In this document: one piece after another, positions 1-9,848 of the stretch | Numbering within the stretch: the stretch's first letter is position 1 | Layout: every line of letters begins with the position of its first letter | Assembly: GCA_037389465.1 (NCBI GenBank) | Contig: JAZARR010000153.1 | Coordinates: forward strand, 10,012,001-10,076,000 | Direction: 5' to 3' | Source of the DNA: Baylisascaris procyonis | Taxonomy: Eukaryota; Nematoda; Chromadorea; Rhabditida; Ascarididae | DNA: 64,000 nucleotides | Translations under genes and position numbers: made by a program | The notes under the pieces: model-generated | Seen by the model: the letters and a program-made list of their open reading frames with translations, nothing else | Database searches by the model: none | Told to the model about the DNA's origin: nothing

Positions 1-122
1 GACCGAGTAGGTAGAAAAAACTCGTCGTGACGTTTGTTGACTTAAATTTGCAGAAGGGGTTGGCTGGCGGTATTGTCATGACCGGAAGGAGTTTGGCATT
101 TCGAAGCTTGTAATAGCTTCGG

Positions 123-218
123 ATCACCTCCCTCACCCCTCCTCTTCCCTTCGCCCCTTCCTCATCCCTCCTCTCCTCTCCCTCATTCTCCGTCGCCCCT
201 TCTTTTCCCTTTCTCTCT
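123..218. repeat. Pyrimidine (C/T) tract
   Basis: A nearly pure C/T stretch of about 95 bases with only scattered A or G. Similar tracts recur in either orientation at about 2.46-2.65, 5.92-6.0, 6.99, 12.53 and 12.91 kb, so they are a general property of this region. No protein or RNA function is inferred. Confidence 0.7.
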
Positions 219-333
219 TCATTACCTTAGACAGTTGTGAACTGTTTTCGGATAATGCGTGCTTTCATGCTAATAGAATTTAGTTTCTTGGGAGAGTAAC
301 AAAAGTTCCCACATTATTGCATGCAGAGAAAAC

Positions 334-465
334 ATGTCAGAATTTGATGTAAAACTTTTGAAGAATATTCCATATGATTTCATCTTCCACTTGGATTTCT
401 GCTATGAAAAGCTTCAGCCGCCACCTGACTTAAACCAGGCGCACGGTTGCGTATGGTTTTGCTAA
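334..465 (+). CDS. Small ORF or possible first exon, 43 codons, unrecognised
   Basis: A frame opens with ATG at 334 (context AAAACATGT) and runs 43 codons to TAA at 463-465. It begins MSEFDVKLLK and continues through an aromatic stretch and a PPPDLNQ segment. The composition is balanced and not derived from a simple repeat, and it sits just downstream of a possible CAG acceptor (TGCATGCAG). A GT near codon 39-40 could be a donor, making this a first exon. No family is recognised. Frames of this length arise by chance in this DNA, so the call is tentative. Confidence 0.18.
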   Translation: MSEFDVKLLKNIPYDFIFHLDFCYEKLQPPPDLNQAHGCVWFC

Positions 466-846
466 AATGGATCGTCGCCACAAGGTTTTCTCAAGTCTGT
501 CATGTGAGCATGGTTAAATTTCATGTGTGATTGAATTGTTTGTCGTTTTGCTTCTTTGGATTCCATAGTTCATCGTTTTGTTTCCGTAAGTTATGTAGCA
601 CCTGTTCTAGATACCCGAGCGTTCACGTATGGTGTAATCGTCGATTATATACTAATCAAGAATTCTGCTGGAAAGGTCAAAAGCAAGGCGTTCGTTGCTT
701 TGCTTGATTACTTTTTTGTTTCTTAGTTCATTTATTAGCACATCTTTTAGTTAAACGTAATGAAAACGTTGGTGTTTCATATTGTAATCATTTTAGTATT
801 AATTCAGTTTCGGAGTGAAAATTGTTGCACTTGATGCGATTTGCAG
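466..846. other. No gene seen
   Basis: AT-rich sequence without a frame, repeat or motif that I can support. It ends in ATTTGCAG at 839-846, which could be a 3' splice site for the candidate exon that follows. Confidence 0.5.
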
Positions 847-943
847 ACAGATGTGTGCGAGCTCAAAAGATTGCAAAGAGTCGTCATCTTCAGCCGATAT
901 AAGGAGAGAAGAAGACGCCGATTCAGATTCAGCGGTAACCGAG
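847..943 (+). CDS. Candidate internal exon (Ser/Asp/Glu-rich), unrecognised
   Basis: The stretch follows ATTTGCAG and is open in the frame starting at 848. It encodes a polar, Ser- and acid-rich segment containing SSSSADIRREEDADSDSA, then TE before a possible donor GAG|GTTGTA at 941-949. The frame stays open further (to 1,078) but becomes less protein-like, and it reads into a purine tract. Such acidic serine-rich segments are common in disordered protein regions and give no function. Competing frames overlap on both strands. This is an inference from splice-like borders and composition only. Confidence 0.18.
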
Positions 944-2175
944 GTTGTAAGGTGTCGGGCCTCGACTGGTGGACAATGCTGCGAACTTTGTCGTGTGCGT
1001 TTGTTTTCAGTCTGTCCTTGCAGGATGTATTCTTCAAAATTGCGTTACTTACCCAAAAGGTGGAAGGAAGGTGGCTGATGAGGGGAGAGGAGGAGGGGAA
1101 GAGGTTCAGGCAAATTACTTCTTCAAACAAATGTTTTTTGGGGGCGAAGAATAATCATAGTTTAGAAGCAAATTAAGCAGCGAGGTCATTGAATCAGAGG
1201 TGAAATTTGTAGCTAGATATTGGCTAGATCGTGAATAATGAAACTCGTGCAAATTTCAGAAATATATAGAAAAGGTAATCGGCTTCGTTGGCAAAGAAAA
1301 CGCTCGAGAAGACATTACTCTCAAGAAATAAGCGAATATTTTTGAAAAAATTGGCCGAGTTGTGGGATAGCTGATCGAGAGCTTGGTGGAAAGAGATTTG
1401 AGGACTGAATGGAGTCATTTACGAGACTTTGTAGTGTTGATTTCTCCTTCCCTCATCGTAGCCCATTGCTATGCAATTTCTGTAAAATATCCCGAACTTT
1501 GCACAATATTTTTACAAAGACGTTCGTTAAAGCCATTTGCAGTATTTTCCTTTTTTTCTGTCATCATGATACCCCCCCTTAAGCATCATTTGCGAAAAGG
1601 AAAGACAGCCTAAACAATATAGGTGACAAATCCATGTCGTATCTTTCTTACTGAAACAATTTTTCGCTTCACATGTTCAGTGAAAGCTTTGCATGTCACT
1701 ATTTAAAAAATGGGGGAGAAGAGGAAGGGCTAATGCTAAGATTGAAATATTACCATTCTTGGTAAATAAATATTACAAACATTACCATTTACGAATAGGC
1801 CGCTTTATGGTAAATATGCTACTGTCTTAGAATGCGGCAAAAGGTAAACGCATAAGCAAACTGCAGTTGTATCGTTGATGACCTGGTAATTGCCAGAAAA
1901 GTTACGTATAGGTAATATTTAATTATGCAGCCAACTTTAGCGTAAGCCGATATACGGAACGTCTAAACCTATCAGTTTGATAAGCGTTCCATATAATGTT
2001 TAATTTTCGGAAGTAGTTTCTGTTATTCAACAATTTCCACGGAGCTGTAATAATTTAAAGGTTAGCTCAATGCGGACATGTTACTGTTTTATTTGATTCA
2101 CCTGTTTAGTCGATCAATACATGCTCGTATACCTATTCGACCCTTTCACGAGCCAGTGGCGGTACGCGTAGGTCA
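944..2175. other. No gene seen; purine tract at 1,081-1,104
   Basis: It contains a short G/A tract (1,081-1,104), possible acceptors (TTTTCAG near 1,010, CTTGCAG near 1,023) and AT-rich sequence with repeated TTACCAT/GGTAAAT words around 1,750-1,820. Frames here (for example 1,224-1,418 minus and 1,383-1,613 plus) are short and low-complexity. I see no supported gene. Confidence 0.5.
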
Positions 2176-2201
2176 ACGGGTAAGGAATCAGTCTTACCTG
2201 T
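2176..2201. other. Hairpin, 9-bp stem, 8-nt loop
   Basis: ACGGGTAAG at 2,176-2,184 pairs with CTTACCTGT at 2,193-2,201 (one G-T wobble), leaving an 8-base loop. The surroundings are more GC-rich than average. There is no match to a tRNA or to the SL1 leader that I can see. It may be a chance inverted repeat. Confidence 0.3.
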
Positions 2202-2463
2202 AGATGAGTGCAAAAGTATTGATAACGCAACAAATGGAGAGCGAATTTCAGCTGAGGTATTTTTGTGATTATGTTAACATTTTTTTTTTCAGCATTTAGA
2301 GTTGTTCTGTTTCAAGTGCCACCGTAGATCAACATTCCTATAGTCAATTACTGCTCAGCTTTTATCGTTATTTGAAAACTTATCGTCTTTGCTCTGTATT
2401 TGTGGCGAAAATATACTAGCGTATAAGGTGGAGAAAAATGCAAAAAAACAATGGTTGTTATTG
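2202..2463. other. No gene seen; splice-acceptor-like T-run
   Basis: A run of T ending in CAG at 2,281-2,292 matches the nematode 3' splice-site style. The following bases do not form a convincing exon. Confidence 0.35.
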
Positions 2464-2655
2464 CCTTTTTCTTCATTTTATCTCCCCCTTCTCTTCGTTC
2501 CCCGCCTCTGTCCTCCCTTCCCTCCCCATTCTCACCGTTTTCCTCTTCCCTCCCTTCATTCCACCTTCTACTTTTCCTCCCTTTCCATCTCTTTCTTCTC
2601 CTTCCTACCCTATCCCCCTTTCCTCTCTTCATCCTCTTTCCAACCGTCTTTCCCT
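2464..2655. repeat. Long pyrimidine (C/T) tract
   Basis: About 190 bases that are overwhelmingly C and T on the plus strand. Long frames overlapping it on both strands (2,348-2,789) translate to Pro/Ser/Phe/Leu-rich or Lys/Glu/Arg/Gly-rich low complexity and are by-products of the tract. It could adopt triplex structure in principle, which is inference. Confidence 0.75.
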
Positions 2656-3852
2656 CCATCTTGCAGAGAAATCGGCTGCGAACTACAAATTTATTCATAT
2701 GCGCCCATCTATGTAGTGTTCGGCCCTCCACTTTCGCTGCTTCTGCGACCTTCCGGTTTTTAAATATCTCCCTATTTTTACGGGGGTGAAAGACAAAGAA
2801 GGAGTAAAGTCACGAAGAAAGACTCTCAATGAGCCAATCTTAAAAAATTGCTTACATGGAAAAATATCAAATATGAGTGTTGGCCTTGAGGCCAGTTGTT
2901 ACCATTGAGAACAAAAATGAACAAAGCAGACAAGGAATTGGGCAGAAGGTACCTTTACAGTTTTACCACATCATCGTGCGCATTGTTTCACGAAATGGAC
3001 GTAAGAGATTATAGGCGTATTTCTTCACCGAAGTACTGACAACCATAAGAATTCGATGCTTCTCAAAATTCGAATTTCAGTTTTTTCCCGAAATTTCGCA
3101 AATATTATTCTTTGATCTTCGCTTTACGAATATTTTTTTAGTTGGCGAGGTGAGTAAAATAACTGATGTTTTTTTTTTCAGAATTTTGCGCCCAATTACG
3201 AAATTTTACAATATTATCTCACGTTATCATAGAATGACATGAAAATGCGCAAATTTAGGCTCTGATTAATCTCCTCTTCAATTTTTGCGCTTTTTAAATT
3301 GCAAAATAAAGACTTATAGTTCCTAAATTAAAATAAGTCAAGACTGATAATTTCTAAATTGAGTTACAGAGACTAAACATGTTGGAATGATCAAAGAGTA
3401 CAAGTTGCATATGACTGCAAAACAAACGTTGCAACTGAAATGTTAAGCTCGCTTGGTTATATTGCCTCCACGAGCGTTTATTCAAAGAAAACATTCAACG
3501 GTATTATCCTATCTGTATAAGAGTGTTTAGCCTAGATCAATATTGATGCATTAAGGGGACGTTATCACGTTACGGATTGGCTTCTGAGTACCGCATTCGT
3601 TTATCGCCCGCTTATGCAGATCGCCGTAAAATTCTAATCGAAAGAAAACAAATCGACAATCATACTGTGCAATTTCGTGAGGAATTCCCTTATGAGTGCT
3701 GCATTCTTAAGGTTGTTTTTAATAAGTTAAATTTCTTTGTGAATTTTGATTTAGATTTCTTTAATAGCCAAAAATATTTCAAGGCAAATGGTCGTGACTG
3801 CAAGACAAACGGATAAAGAAGAGGGAGAGAAGGTGGAGGGATATATCTAAAA
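2656..3852. other. No gene seen
   Basis: AT-rich sequence with another T-run ending in CAG (3,170-3,181) and several short frames (for example 3,577-3,816 plus, 79 codons, ending in AT-rich sequence). Nothing is recognisable. A purine-rich stretch begins at about 3,816 and runs into the G-run. Confidence 0.5.
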
Positions 3853-3868
3853 GGGGGGGGGGTGGGGG
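3853..3868 (+). repeat. G10-T-G5 run (G-quadruplex-prone)
   Basis: Ten consecutive G at 3,853-3,862, one T, then five G at 3,864-3,868, inside a purine-rich stretch. In C. elegans, long G tracts are deletion-prone when the FANCJ-type helicase DOG-1 is absent. Whether this tract behaves that way here is inference. Confidence 0.8.
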
Positions 3869-5252
3869 AAGTGAGGAATATTTCCTACAAAATTGCATAG
3901 GTTGTTAAATTGTAGGAATATTAGACTGAACACTTGCTGCAATCGAATTTTTTTGGATACATCTTTTTCGTATTAATCGAATGTTAGCTAAAATGATTTA
4001 GAATATAAGAGATATATTTAATTGGAAGTCAGCGGTGAGAAACCGTAAATCGCGAAGTGTTCTTCTAAGATGGTACTTCCACGAAAAATATTTAAGCATT
4101 GCTTGATATGTGCTTCATTTGAAGCAACGATGACAAAAATTGACTCTAAAACTTTTTGAGGAAAATATGCGAGTAGGACAACGAAATTTATTGCTGCAAC
4201 ACTTGTCATTACTAGAATATTTAGCTACAGTGTAGACAGCGGATTTCATGCTTTGCCAGCAGTGATGTAGGCAGTCATATAAACATTGCAGATTAGGCTT
4301 AGCTACTTGACAAGGCTCTTATCAAGTGGTAACGAACGTGAGATTAACGTGAAAGCGCTAATTTTTAATAGGTATAAATAAAGGCAGGTCTGCTGTCATA
4401 TCTTTCTAATCATTTTCAGATGGGATTTTTTGAGGATTATTAGTCGGATTGTATGTCACGTTCCTTAGCATAAAGGAAATAGTTAATAAATTCAGCAATA
4501 AAAAATTATCAATTAGAAGGAAAGGGATAAGTTGTAATTGTGGATGTTCGGCTGTTTATTCATCTGAGGTAGGTTGTTAGTCGTTTACTTATAGGATATG
4601 TGCTTCTTGGAGGAAGAGTGGCTCAAATTTATGAAAGGACTTAATCGTCGTTGTTTCGCACTCAATCACAAGGTAGCTATCGAACGTTTTGTTGGTGAGT
4701 GCTGCAATGAATTATGAAATTTTATTGGTCAAGATAGAGGTGGATTTTAAATGAGGAAGAGAGGTAATATTTTAGACATATAATTAAATGAGTGCGCTAT
4801 ATTTTAAATTTAGGTCTTACAAATTTTTTCCTTGAAATTCGTTACTTCACACTGGAGGTGATGGGGGACTACATAGAAGAAGTGCTGGATCCACCCGAAT
4901 TTTTGAAAATTAGATATTAAAAAATATCATTATCATTCATTGCTCATTTAGTGTTTCTTAAAAGGAATATCTTTCTATTTTTTCCTAATATGTGCAACAA
5001 TTATACAAATTGGTAGGAAAATATTAAACAATAGTTCAAATCATCGATATTAAACAATAAAGAAAAGGAGAGGATCGTCGGTGATTATAAATGCCCCTCA
5101 AGTGTCAGTGTTTTTTATTTATTCTTTGATCTTATTGTCATATATTATAGCGTTAAAATGATCTTATTTTTCATCTGCAATTTTCAGGAACTTGTATATT
5201 AAATTGCGAAGTATATTTTAAGATGTTTTAACATACTTTTTAAGATGTATTT
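3869..5252. other. No gene seen
   Basis: AT-rich sequence with short frames only (for example 4,018-4,209 minus, 63 codons, unrecognised). No repeats or RNA motifs are supported. Confidence 0.5.
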
Positions 5253-5278
5253 TAGTTTGGAAATTTCTTTCCAAACTA
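5253..5278. other. Perfect hairpin, 11-bp stem, 4-nt loop
   Basis: TAGTTTGGAAA (5,253-5,263) is the exact reverse complement of TTTCCAAACTA (5,268-5,278), separated by TTTC. Just upstream the word TTTTAAGATGT occurs twice about 20 bases apart. No terminator or RNA gene assignment is justified. Confidence 0.5.
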
Positions 5279-5674
5279 TCGGAATGGCAAATCGCTGCGA
5301 TTTATTTACATATGTTTTTATTCTTTATTGTACTTTTTCCGGTACGTGCGTTTTATATGAAGGGATAAATATAAGTTAAGTGGCGATTGAGTGGAGTATG
5401 ACGTAGAAGTTCTGTGTTGCTCACCTGAGTATATTCTTTACCCACTTTTTATGCTCGGCAGATGTCTGACTTGAGAGTACTTTTTATTTGGAGGTGAGGT
5501 TAATTGTAGCATTTATCGAGTTAGTTGCAGGTGCTTGTTTCATCATAAGCAGCTTAATTAAAATTGCAGACAACAATTATCTTCTGTGATATTCTGTAGA
5601 GCGCAAGTTTTCTAGGACGGAGATCAGTGAGGAACAAAGACTGATCAGAAAAAGCGGCAAATCCAAAGAACGGT
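5279..5674. other. No clear gene; short open frame at the end
   Basis: AT-rich sequence. Near the end the plus frame 5,590-5,706 is open for 38 codons and contains TEISEEQRLIRKSGKSKER, followed by GTATGT. This could be an exon border, but the antisense frame (5,554-5,793) is open too. Undecided. Confidence 0.3.
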
Positions 5675-6046
5675 ATGTTGTTGATCCCGGCAGCAAACGA
5701 AATTAAAGTAATCCATTTGTACCACATTGCAGGTTTATCGTGCTGCGGATGTGTGAGCACAAGCGATGATGGTCGTAAGGAGAACATCACCACTTATATT
5801 CAGCAATATAATAAGAAATTTTTCATTCCACACGGCTATCTTCTCATTGATCCTGTCGAGACAAATTATGCCGTTGTGAATTTTTCAAGTTTTCGTTATC
5901 TATTTTTCTTGCTGTTTGATGGGGAGAGAGGGAAAAAGGTCGGGGAGGAGAAGCGAGATGAGGAGAGAAGGAGGAAGAAAGGAGAGGACCATGATAGGGA
6001 ATTTGGAAGCGCCCGCGTAATTTGGGTTAAGCGAGATTATGGGTAG
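5675..6046 (+). CDS. Hypothetical ORF, 123 codons, unrecognised
   Basis: This is the longest ATG-initiated plus-strand frame outside repeats, apart from two weaker 120-codon-class frames that come from the pyrimidine tract and the T-rich region. It starts MLLIPAANEIKVIHLYHIAG, has a Cys-containing stretch (LSCCGCVSTSDDG), a plausible middle part with Tyr and Ile (ITTYIQQYNKKFFIPHGYLL), then a Lys/Glu/Arg-rich tail (about residues 85-113) that merely translates a purine tract. A possible splice acceptor (CACATTGCAG) lies inside at 5,723-5,732, so part of it may be intron. No domain, signal peptide or membrane segment is recognised. It may be spurious. Confidence 0.2.
   Translation: MLLIPAANEIKVIHLYHIAGLSCCGCVSTSDDGRKENITTYIQQYNKKFFIPHGYLLIDPVETNYAVVNFSSFRYLFFLLFDGERGKKVGEEKRDEERRRKKGEDHDREFGSARVIWVKRDYG
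5920..5997. repeat. Purine (G/A) tract
   Basis: G/A-rich stretch of the same type as the C/T tracts but on the opposite strand. It accounts for the charged tail of the overlapping hypothetical ORF. Confidence 0.65.
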
Positions 6047-6390
6047 GACAATTGCTAATTGTTTTTAAAACTGAATGTGAAAGCATCATACAGCCCTATT
6101 CATATGGATTTCAATATTATTTATAGATTTCGGATCTCAAAAATTCCTATAGAACCAACGGAAACCCCTTGAATATGAGGATGAGGAAATATGTGTAAAA
6201 AGTTTTGCCGCTAAATACTGAAATATTGTTTCAAATTTGCTACTTCAAAGTTGATCCTTTTGCTCGCTGAACAATTACTAGTTAGTTGGCTTGCCGGCAC
6301 ACAGGCAGACATATGACGTTGATAATCAATGTGTAAAATGGCTGGATCAAGCTAGGGAGCGGAATTTAATGTAGAATAAATTTATTTCAG
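6047..6390. other. No gene seen; ends in splice-acceptor-like site
   Basis: AT-rich and intron-like, closing with TTTATTTCAG at 6,381-6,390, a good match to the nematode 3' splice-site style. Confidence 0.45.
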
Positions 6391-6507
6391 CTCGAATTGG
6401 TTATGTTGGATGCGCACTTGCCACGAGCGGTGCTTACGTTGCCGCGAGTAGGAACATTGCCGGTGATCCCGGATGATAGCAGGAGTCGTTCGGATTTCGA
6501 ATGTTGA
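6391..6507 (+). CDS. Candidate terminal exon, 38 codons, unrecognised
   Basis: The sequence directly after TTTATTTCAG reads in phase 0 for 38 codons to TGA (6,505-6,507). It starts LELVMLDAHLPRAVLTLPRV and ends PDDSRSRSDFEC. The segment is clearly more GC-rich than its AT-rich neighbours on both sides, as expected of an exon in such a genome. Upstream exons were not located with confidence. The antisense strand also carries a 72-codon frame (6,382-6,600), so strand is uncertain. No family is recognised. Confidence 0.28.
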   Translation, partial: LELVMLDAHLPRAVLTLPRVGTLPVIPDDSRSRSDFEC

Positions 6508-6990
6508 TGGAAATTGGTTGTGTCTGCGATTGCCCAATAAGATTGCATTGATTAGCCATCGCAATAAGCAACAAGCATTTGAGTCCTTAATCATTAGCAA
6601 GCTTCTATTTCTTTTGATAGATCACCCCTTTTTTCAGTGGGGAGGAAAGGATTAGTTCATATATAGGGCATTAAAACGTTCGGAGATCCCAAGGAACAGA
6701 CAAATGTTTGCATGGAACAGAGGTGGATGGTGGGGCAGGCATGTGAATTAGACGAATTGACATCGCCGCATATGGGAAGAGTACCAACAATGTTTTTTGA
6801 GGCAATTTTGAATTCATTATGCCACTTGCTTGTTGATCAAGGAAACTTGCTGTTCTTTATTTTCTTTCCTGAATGATTTAATTTTTATTTTCAAATGTGG
6901 ACTGTCATAAAGCGTCGTTGTGATATGTATGTTGAATCTCGTTGGTGGCCGAATCATGGAACAGCCCATTCACATGAAAACATTTCGTTT
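6508..6990. other. No gene seen
   Basis: AT-rich sequence with short overlapping frames (6,473-6,655 plus). There is no motif I can support. Confidence 0.45.
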
Positions 6991-7024
6991 GGGTTGGGGG
7001 GGAGGAAAGGGGAGGAGGGGAGGG
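6991..7024 (+). repeat. G-rich tract with G-quadruplex pattern
   Basis: Starts GGGTTGGGGGGGAGG and continues with three further G3-G4 runs separated by short A/GA spacers, fitting the usual pattern of four G3+ runs with loops under eight bases. Quadruplex formation is inference. Confidence 0.6.
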
Positions 7025-8104
7025 AAGCATGATACACGAATCGTCATATATTGTTCCCTTGCAGGTCCGTAAGGACGGATCAGCCGCTGCATAATCTTCC
7101 CAATCTTTTATTCCGTTCAATTATTTTTTTTTTGTCTGGAAAAAAATGTTCTCTCACGATCCTTACCGAATTTTATTTATTGGTTTACTGAATCTATCGC
7201 CCATAATTATGGTGCGATTTTATTGTATGAATACTGCGAATTTTGGATTTGTGGTTTCATTCGAATTTAAATTTTGTTTTTCAAGCATGTAATATAAATA
7301 TTAATGTTTTACAATTATAATTTTCTTTTGCGGTAATAATAAATTGTAATTTTTCTCCCTTTGGACTTATTTACAACTGTAGAAATAAGGCAATTTGTTG
7401 AATTGATAGCGATAGTTAAGAGAGTATATTGCTGACTATCGATCGTTTTCGTTTGAGTGGATTTGATTGTTGAACACATTAGTGATGAGAGGTTTTTTAT
7501 TGTTTCGAAACGCTCCCTAATCGATAGGTAACATAACAATTTGAAATATGCATGAAGTGATCTTGACTGATGTACTTAAATTAATTTCTCAACGGTTGAA
7601 ACTGATTTTTAAAACTTCAAAAGTGATTTTTGAATTTAAAAATGAAATCGGCTAAGTTCCAAAAGTAGGTTTTGCAAGTAGCTTGGAGTGATCAATGGAA
7701 GGCGAGGCGTTCATTTACGTGAACCTTATTTGACAATTAAATTTTGTAAATAAAAGTAACAAAAAGTATTTTTTTGATACTTCATCGGCATGGTTTTAAG
7801 GTGTCGGTGGAATCGCAGTGGGATGTTGCCCTTCCTTTAGCGTTTTCTGTTTTTGACCACTTTATTGAATAATCAATACCGTGAATGCTATTTTTTATTA
7901 ATGAGCAACAATAGAGCTTATTTAAGTAAAAATATTTTGTGAATAATGCATTCATATGGATAATGTTGATGATGAAATATCGGTTATCTCATAGTTGTTG
8001 CTGATTAACGGGAGGGGAAGGGATACTGTTTAAGAAAGAAGGAAGGAACACTATTTAAGAATGGTACCGCAAATTGTCGGTCCGGTTACATCGACTACTT
8101 GTAG
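7025..8104. other. No gene seen
   Basis: Strongly AT-rich sequence, with a short purine stretch at about 8,009-8,048. The frame 7,315-7,539 (minus, 74 codons) is Ser/Thr/Ile-rich and unrecognised. Upstream of 8,105 the same plus frame as the next entry is open from about 8,008 except for one TAG at 8,102-8,104. Confidence 0.45.
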
Positions 8105-8320
8105 AACGTTCCACTGGGAATCGTATCGAATAAGACCGATAACCATGAAGGAATTACATGCTTCTTTGTGTTATATGGTCGTAATGAGAAGCGTTTAGTG
8201 TTGCAAAGTTTCGGTCGAAAACACTGTTGTAAGAGTGGAAATGTTGCGAAAAGAAGATTTAAAGAGAGGGGTTTGTTGGGTGTGTTGTCCAAACGTGCTG
8301 CATCAATGTGGACTGGATGA
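8105..8320 (+). CDS. Open frame without ATG, 71 codons, possible exon or relic
   Basis: Open from just after TAG (8,102-8,104) to TGA (8,318-8,320). It includes VPLGIVSNKTDNHEGITCFF, then LYGRNEKRLVLQSFGRKHCC and a basic end with AKRRFKERGLLG. The residue mix is protein-like. The frame has no Met until near its end, so it could only be an exon (ACTTGTAG as acceptor) or a relic with an in-frame stop. Overlapping frames exist: 8,235-8,429 plus (64 codons, Cys- and Gln-containing) and 8,095-8,355 minus (86 codons). At most one can be real. No family is recognised. Confidence 0.17.
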   Translation, partial: NVPLGIVSNKTDNHEGITCFFVLYGRNEKRLVLQSFGRKHCCKSGNVAKRRFKERGLLGVLSKRAASMWTG

Positions 8321-8429
8321 GCAGCAGACGAAGGAATCGCAATCTGAAACGCCATACACTGGTCGACTTCAACTAGAGCGGGGAAGAAATCGAAGAACGA
8401 ATCGGCAGATTTTAGTCACCTACAAGTAA

Positions 8430-8897
8430 ACAGATTGGCCAAGAAAGAAATAACATTCGCACACCATGTTTTAGAGAAATCCTTATGATACAGCTTGAAA
8501 ATCAACTCTGAATAACTAACTCAACCGAATTGTGTCAAAACATGCATATCGTCGTGTCGCTGTGGTCGGTGTGCCCAGCTATAGGAGACCTATAAATTTC
8601 GCATGGCTTGCACCTGATGCATGCCGGACATCATCTTAAGTCTTTGCTACGATGTCCCGCACTGCATGATACCCTAAGACATCTACTTTAGGACAACACG
8701 CATGTAAATTTAAAACATTTGTCGTGTACCGTAGAGTGGGCATTTTAAGTTTTTGAGCAAAAAATAATGTGTTCAAAATGTGGTGTTCGCCTTTGGGAAG
8801 CACAGCTTCTACCTATCTGTTAATAAAAACATTTGAGTGGGAAAAAAATAAAACAACAAAAAACTTTTAGGGAACGAAAGTACTACGACATAGGAAG
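8430..8897. other. No gene seen
   Basis: Mixed sequence, somewhat more GC-rich at 8,540-8,700, where GGACATC and GATGTCC (near 8,630-8,665) could pair as a weak imperfect hairpin. No RNA family is recognised. Confidence 0.4.
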
Positions 8898-8925
8898 TAT
8901 ATATATATATATATACATATATATT
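8898..8925. repeat. (TA)n microsatellite
   Basis: Short TA dinucleotide run interrupted once by ACAT. It lies immediately before the first copy of the ~187-bp tandem family, just as the longer (AT)n tract at 9,686 lies just before the last copy. Confidence 0.85.
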
Positions 8926-9541
8926 TTCCTCATGTCAATCACTCCTCTTCGTCCTCTTCCCCCACCTTTGATTTTCTTGTTATCTTTACTATGCCCCTAT
9001 GCAATATTTCATAGCAGAGCTGAGGCGTAATAACTTTAGCGCTACGAACATCGCAAAAAATCTTGCGGCGAATTTTTGAAGTTACTCGTGGGAAAATTTA
9101 GCGGGAATCTTATTCAATGTTTCTTCATTATTATTCACTAATTCCTGATGCCCCGCAGTCCTTTTCTTCACGTTTTTCATCTTTTTTTCAAGCATTTCGT
9201 GGCACCTGGAGTTCAAGTGCGGCAACATAAGCGTTGCAAAGATCGCAAAGAATTTTGCAACGAATGTTTGAATCTGTTTGCGGGAATCTTATTCAATGTT
9301 TCCTCATTTTCTTCATTGTTTTTCGTTCTCATTTCCTATTTTTGATTTCTCTGTTTTGTTTACTGTATCCCTGTAACATATTTCATAGCACATAAAGTTG
9401 GGATGTGGTAACATAAGCGCTGCAAAAATCGCGGAAAACTTTGCAACGAATGATTGAATTCACTTGCGGGAGATATTCGCGGGAACTTGATTTTTCCAGA
9501 AATCTGGGTTAAATCCGATTTTGATTGCTGTCAGTACTAGT

Positions 9542-9620
9542 ACTCTATTTATTATTTTATCTTACTTACTTTATTTTGTTCTATTTCTTATTTATTTCGT
9601 TTTATTCATTTCATTTTGTT
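9542..9620 (+). repeat. T-rich segment duplicated at 10,170-10,248
   Basis: The series CTTACTTTATTTTGTTCTAT and TTATTTATTTCGTTTTATTC here recurs almost unchanged at about 10,188-10,245. This links the ~187-bp family region to the TTTTA-type region downstream by duplication. Confidence 0.6.
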
Positions 9621-9693
9621 TAGTAAAGACAACAAGGAAATCAAAGATGGGAAACGAGGACGAAAAGCAATGAAGGACGCGAGGGATATATAT

Positions 9694-9785
<92 letters not shown>

Positions 9786-9848
9786 CTCGCGTCCTTCATT
9801 GCTTGTCGTCCTCATTTCCCATCTTTGATTTCCTTGTTGTCTTTACTA
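9621..9848. repeat. Inverted repeat: 64-bp arms around (AT)n
   Basis: The left arm 9,621-9,684 begins TAGTAAAGACAACAAGGAAA. The right arm 9,785-9,848 ends in the reverse complement of that. The arms match at 62 of 64 positions by hand comparison. The 100-base spacer is almost entirely AT dinucleotide with a CACACA interruption. The right arm is the start of the last copy of the ~187-bp family, so the left arm is an inverted partial copy of it. Such AT-rich palindromes can extrude cruciforms and are often unstable. Confidence 0.9.
9686..9784. repeat. (AT)n microsatellite, about 100 bp
   Basis: Starts ATATATATACACACATATAT and continues as uninterrupted AT. It forms the spacer of the flanking inverted repeat. 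Ile/Tyr-repeat frames across it (9,606-9,828) are artefacts of the dinucleotide. Confidence 0.95.

Noticed and set aside
2348..2789. Frames of 92-127 codons on both strands
   Set aside because: They follow the pyrimidine tract and give Pro/Ser/Phe or Lys/Glu/Arg/Gly low complexity.
9606..9828. Ile-Tyr repeat frames on both strands
   Set aside because: Caused entirely by the (AT)n tract between the palindrome arms.
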